The translations under genes were made by a program, and so were the position numbers. From contig JAFWEA010000050.1 in assembly GCA_017543005.1 (NCBI GenBank), positions 1-8,332 of the forward strand: 8,332 bases of DNA, written 5' to 3'. The stretch is from Solobacterium sp. (GTDB taxonomy: Bacteria > Bacillota_I > Bacilli_A > Erysipelotrichales > Erysipelotrichaceae). Numbering within the stretch: position 1 is the stretch's first letter; the number at the start of each line of letters is the position of its first letter. Positions 6,027 through 8,332 of this stretch are shown here, piece after piece. A model generated the notes under the pieces. That model was not told the origin of the DNA. It did not search any database and was given only the letters and a program-made list of their open reading frames with translations.

Positions 6027-7325
6027 ATGCCTTATATTGTAAGTGTGTACGCCAGAGAAGTACTCGATTCCCGCGGCAATCCGACCGTGGAGTGCGAAGT
6101 CGCAACCGAATCCGGTGCCTGGGGCCGGGCTATTGTCCCGTCCGGAGCATCCACCGGTGAAAGAGAAGCGCTCGAACTGCGTGACGGCGACAAGAAGCGC
6201 TACGGCGGCAAGGGAACCCTGAAGGCTGTCAAGAACGTCAATGAAAAGATCGCCCCGAAGCTGATCGGCATGGACGTCACAGAACAGACAGCCATCGATA
6301 AGATCATGATCGATCTGGATGGTACACCGTTCAAGTCCAAGCTGGGTGCCAACGCCACCCTGGCTGTTTCCCTGGCCTGCGCAAGAGCTGCTGCTGACTA
6401 CTATGGCCAGCCGCTGTACAAGTACCTCGGCGGTGCCAACGCCAAGGTCCTGCCGGCCCCGATGATGAACGTCCTCAACGGCGGCAAGCACGCTGACTCC
6501 ACCGTTGACCTGCAGGAATACATGATCATGCCGGTCGGCGCAAAGAACTTCCACGAAGCTCTGCGGATGGGTGCGGAAACATTCCATGCCCTGAAGAAGA
6601 TCCTGAAGGCTGCCGGCTATGAAACCAACGTCGGTGATGAAGGCGGCTACGCTCCGTCCTGCACAAAGGGCAACGAAGAACCGCTCGAACTGATCGTCGA
6701 AGCCATCAAGGCTGCCGGTTACAAGCCGGGTGAAGACATCTGCATCTGCCTCGACGCAGCTGCCAGTGAACTGTACAACGCCAAGACAAAGAAGTATGAG
6801 CTGTCCCGTTCCGGCATGGGTGTCAAGACAACCAAGCAGATGATCGACATGTACGAAGACTGGTGCAACAAGTATCCGATCATCTCCATCGAAGATGGTC
6901 TGGGTGAAAACGACTGGGATGGCTGGAAGAAGCTGACAGAACGTCTGGGTTCCAGAATCCAGCTGGTCGGTGATGACCTGTTCGTTACCAACACAGAATT
7001 CCTGAAGAAGGGTATTGAACTCGGCATTGCCAACTCCATTCTGATCAAGGTCAACCAGATCGGTACACTGACCGAAACCCTGGATGCGATTGAAATGGCC
7101 AAGCAGGCCGGCTACACAGCTGTTGTCTCCCACCGTTCCGGTGAAAGCGAAGACACAACCATCGCTGACCTGGTTGTCGCGGTCAACGCCGGCCAGATCA
7201 AGACCGGTTCCGCCAGCCGTACAGACCGTATTGCCAAGTACAACCAGCTGCTGAGAATTGAGGAAGAACTCGATACAGTCGCTGAATACCGCGGCAAGGC
7301 CGGCTTCTACAACGTCAAGCTGTAA
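6027..7325 (+). CDS. eno: Enolase (phosphopyruvate hydratase)
   Basis: A 432-residue enzyme that dehydrates 2-phosphoglycerate to phosphoenolpyruvate; bacterial enolases are about 430 residues. The N-terminal domain has SRGNPT (residues 15-20) and the mobile-loop segment PSGASTGEREALELRDG (38-54). In the barrel, NVGDEGGYAP (201-210) carries the catalytic acid-side Glu205. The three Mg ligands are Asp243 (CLDAAASE), Glu289 (SIEDGL) and Asp316 (LVGDDL). The catalytic base is Lys341 (ILIKVNQIGT), followed by SHRSGESEDTTIADL (368-382) and IKTGSASRTDRIAKYNQLLRI (391-411). Nothing essential is missing. The gene avoids TTA, CTA and TCA completely, and 12 of its 13 proline codons are CCG, the signature of a highly expressed gene. 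The exception is codon 2, in an AT-rich start region (ATG CCT TAT ATT GTA AGT) that may keep the initiation site unstructured. It is the last gene before a strong terminator. No phosphoglycerate mutase gene is present between tpiA and eno. Confidence 0.98.
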   Translation: MPYIVSVYAREVLDSRGNPTVECEVATESGAWGRAIVPSGASTGEREALELRDGDKKRYGGKGTLKAVKNVNEKIAPKLIGMDVTEQTAIDKIMIDLDGTPFKSKLGANATLAVSLACARAAADYYGQPLYKYLGGANAKVLPAPMMNVLNGGKHADSTVDLQEYMIMPVGAKNFHEALRMGAETFHALKKILKAAGYETNVGDEGGYAPSCTKGNEEPLELIVEAIKAAGYKPGEDICICLDAAASELYNAKTKKYELSRSGMGVKTTKQMIDMYEDWCNKYPIISIEDGLGENDWDGWKKLTERLGSRIQLVGDDLFVTNTEFLKKGIELGIANSILIKVNQIGTLTETLDAIEMAKQAGYTAVVSHRSGESEDTTIADLVVAVNAGQIKTGSASRTDRIAKYNQLLRIEEELDTVAEYRGKAGFYNVKL

Positions 7326-7332
7326 GCGAATG

Positions 7333-7359
7333 AAAAGATCATCTGCGGATGATCTTTTT
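7333..7359 (+). terminator. Rho-independent terminator after eno
   Basis: An 11-bp perfect stem (7333-7343 AAAAGATCATC with 7348-7358 GATGATCTTTT) encloses a TGCG loop (7344-7347), and the right arm runs into five T (7355-7359). It starts 8 bases after the eno stop and separates the glycogen/glycolysis unit from the flavodiiron gene. The A-run on the left side means it could also act on the opposite strand. Confidence 0.92.
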
Positions 7360-7368
7360 CTTATGGCA

Positions 7369-7377
7369 TGGTAAACT
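7369..7377 (+). promoter_or_regulatory. Candidate extended -10 promoter for the flavodiiron gene
   Basis: TGGTAAACT has the extended -10 TG and a hexamer (TAAACT, 7372-7377) matching TATAAT at four of six positions. It is the only promoter-like element in the 44 bases between the eno terminator and the start codon. A 17-base spacer would put the -35 at 7349-7354 (ATGATC), inside the terminator stem, with little resemblance to TTGACA. Low confidence. Confidence 0.28.
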
Positions 7378-7389
7378 GACAGGGAATAC

Positions 7390-7396
7390 AGGAGGA
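7390..7396 (+). promoter_or_regulatory. Ribosome binding site deciding the start of the flavodiiron gene
   Basis: AGGAGGA lies before two in-frame ATG codons, at 7398 and 7404. From the AGGAGG core the gap is 2 bases to the first ATG, too short for initiation, and 8 bases to the second, which is ideal. The start is therefore placed at 7404. Confidence 0.82.
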
Positions 7397-7403
7397 AATG
7401 CAT

Positions 7404-8332
7404 ATGAACAGTATTCAGCTGAAAGACAGACTCTGGTGGGTCGGAATCGAAGATTTCGATCTGAAAGTATTTGATATTATCATGACCACGGAATATGGCA
7501 CCAGCTACAATTCCTACATCCTCAAGGGCAGCGAGAAGACCGCGCTGTTTGAAACCGAAAAGTCGAAATTCTTTGATGAGTATCTGGCCAGAATCGAGGA
7601 AGTTGCGCCGCTGGCTGACATCGACTACATCATCATGAACCATACCGAGCCGGATCACGCCGACGGCATCGGCCTGCTGCTGGAAAAGAACCCGGAGATC
7701 ACGGTCGTCGGTACCGCCGCAGCCGTAAACAACCTCAAACAGATCATCAACCGGACGGACTTCAAGGCCAAGACCGTCAGGGACAAGGAGACCCTGTCGC
7801 TGGGTGACATCACGCTGGAATTCCATGCGCTGCCGAACCTGCACTGGCCGGATACCATGTGGACCTATGCCAAGGAAATCAAGACCCTGTTCCCGTGTGA
7901 TTCGTTCGGGGCTCACTTTGCGACAGAAGAGGTACTGCGCTCGAAGGTAACAGACGAAGAAGGCTACTGGAAGGCCGCCAAGTACTACTATGACTGCATT
8001 ATGGGGCCGTTCTCCAGACCATTTGTCAGAAACGGCCTGCTCCGGCTGAAGGATCTTGATGTTGACATGATCTGCACGGGTCACGGCCCGGTGCTGGACA
8101 GCCATATCGATGAGATCATCGCCAAGACGGATGAATGGTCAGCGGCCCGCCCATTTGCCAGACCGACAGTTGTCATTCCGTATGTGACAGCTTACGGGTA
8201 TACGGAAATGATCGCCAAGGCCATTGCGGAAGGCCTGGTGGAGAGCGCGGACGGCAATATGGATGTCCTGCTGCACAACATGCAGGAGGATGATCCGGCC
8301 GTTGTCATTGATGAAATCAACCGCGCCGACGG
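7404..8332 (+). CDS. fprA: FprA-type flavodiiron protein (A-type flavoprotein; oxygen/NO reductase), 3' end outside window
   Basis: The open frame gives 309 residues and runs off the window; family members are about 400. Flavodiiron proteins reduce O2 to water and/or NO to N2O in the cytoplasm, taking electrons from rubredoxin or a similar carrier, and protect anaerobes from oxygen or nitric oxide. The N-terminal metallo-beta-lactamase-like domain (residues 1 to about 250) keeps all expected diiron ligands: His80, Glu82 and Asp84 in NHTEPDHADG, His147 in PNLHWPD, Asp166 in PCDSFGAH and His227 in TGHGPV. The spacing fits the FprA family. The flavodoxin domain begins at about residue 254 (PTVVIPYVTAYGYTEMIAKAI), with T-A-Y-G-Y-T (262-267) at the place of the FMN phosphate-binding loop. 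The C-terminal part of that domain and any rubredoxin extension lie outside the window. The terminator upstream suggests its own transcript. Whether O2 or NO is the real substrate cannot be told from sequence. Confidence 0.94.
   Translation, partial: MNSIQLKDRLWWVGIEDFDLKVFDIIMTTEYGTSYNSYILKGSEKTALFETEKSKFFDEYLARIEEVAPLADIDYIIMNHTEPDHADGIGLLLEKNPEITVVGTAAAVNNLKQIINRTDFKAKTVRDKETLSLGDITLEFHALPNLHWPDTMWTYAKEIKTLFPCDSFGAHFATEEVLRSKVTDEEGYWKAAKYYYDCIMGPFSRPFVRNGLLRLKDLDVDMICTGHGPVLDSHIDEIIAKTDEWSAARPFARPTVVIPYVTAYGYTEMIAKAIAEGLVESADGNMDVLLHNMQEDDPAVVIDEINRAD

Noticed and set aside
7398..7403. First of two in-frame ATG codons for the flavodiiron gene
   Set aside because: Only 2 bases separate it from the AGGAGG core; the ATG at 7404 has the proper 8-base spacing.
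5745..8105. A 786-codon open reading frame on the minus strand across the end of tpiA, all of eno and most of the flavodiiron gene
   Set aside because: Its codons are aligned exactly with those of eno and the flavodiiron gene on the plus strand, so it stays open simply because those genes avoid TTA, CTA and TCA. The translation resembles no family I recognise, it crosses the eno terminator and several gene boundaries, and every plus-strand gene under it has intact catalytic residues.
1..8332. Search for an undescribed system, mobile element, CRISPR array, tRNA or prophage trace
   Set aside because: All genes belong to well-known families on one strand with short gaps. No repeats, inverted ends, recombinase or hypothetical gene were seen, so I do not claim a novel system here.

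Overview
This 8.3 kb window holds a compact, one-strand (+) run of central-carbon genes from a Bacillota (Firmicutes)-type anaerobe. The order is folC (3' end) | terminator | glgC-glgD-glgA-pgk-tpiA-eno | terminator | flavodiiron protein (5' part, cut by the window edge). A separate GlgD next to GlgC is a Bacillota trait, the protein sequences look Bacillota-like, and the flavodiiron protein is typical of oxygen-sensitive bacteria. The moderately high GC, near-exclusive CCG proline codons and absence of a gpm gene between tpiA and eno might suggest an Erysipelotrichia-like lineage, but that placement is only a guess.

Region by region: bases 1-300 encode the C-terminal 99 residues of a folylpolyglutamate/dihydrofolate synthase. 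Its stop codon lies inside a perfect TATAAT hexamer and at the foot of a terminator hairpin, so the end of one transcript and the probable start of the next are stacked in under 30 bp. Bases 341-4049 carry glgC, glgD and glgA. GlgC makes ADP-glucose, GlgD is a paralogue that has lost the catalytic landmarks and presumably acts as the partner subunit, and GlgA polymerises ADP-glucose into glycogen. Bases 4074-7325 carry pgk, tpiA and eno, three glycolytic enzymes with all key catalytic residues. A strong hairpin terminator follows eno. Bases 7404-8332 encode most of an FprA-type flavodiiron protein: the complete metallo-beta-lactamase-like diiron domain plus the start of the flavodoxin domain.

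Gene junctions from glgC to eno are tight (1-base overlap, 8, 24, 1 and 20 bases) and no terminator is visible between them, so glycogen synthesis and lower glycolysis may share one transcript. glgB, glgP, gap and gpm are not in the window. No mobile element, CRISPR array, RNA gene or clearly undescribed system was seen. The most interesting points are the glg/glycolysis linkage, the stacked promoter/terminator/stop signal, and the pronounced codon bias, which also explains a very long spurious antisense reading frame. No gene-free stretch exceeds 80 bases.
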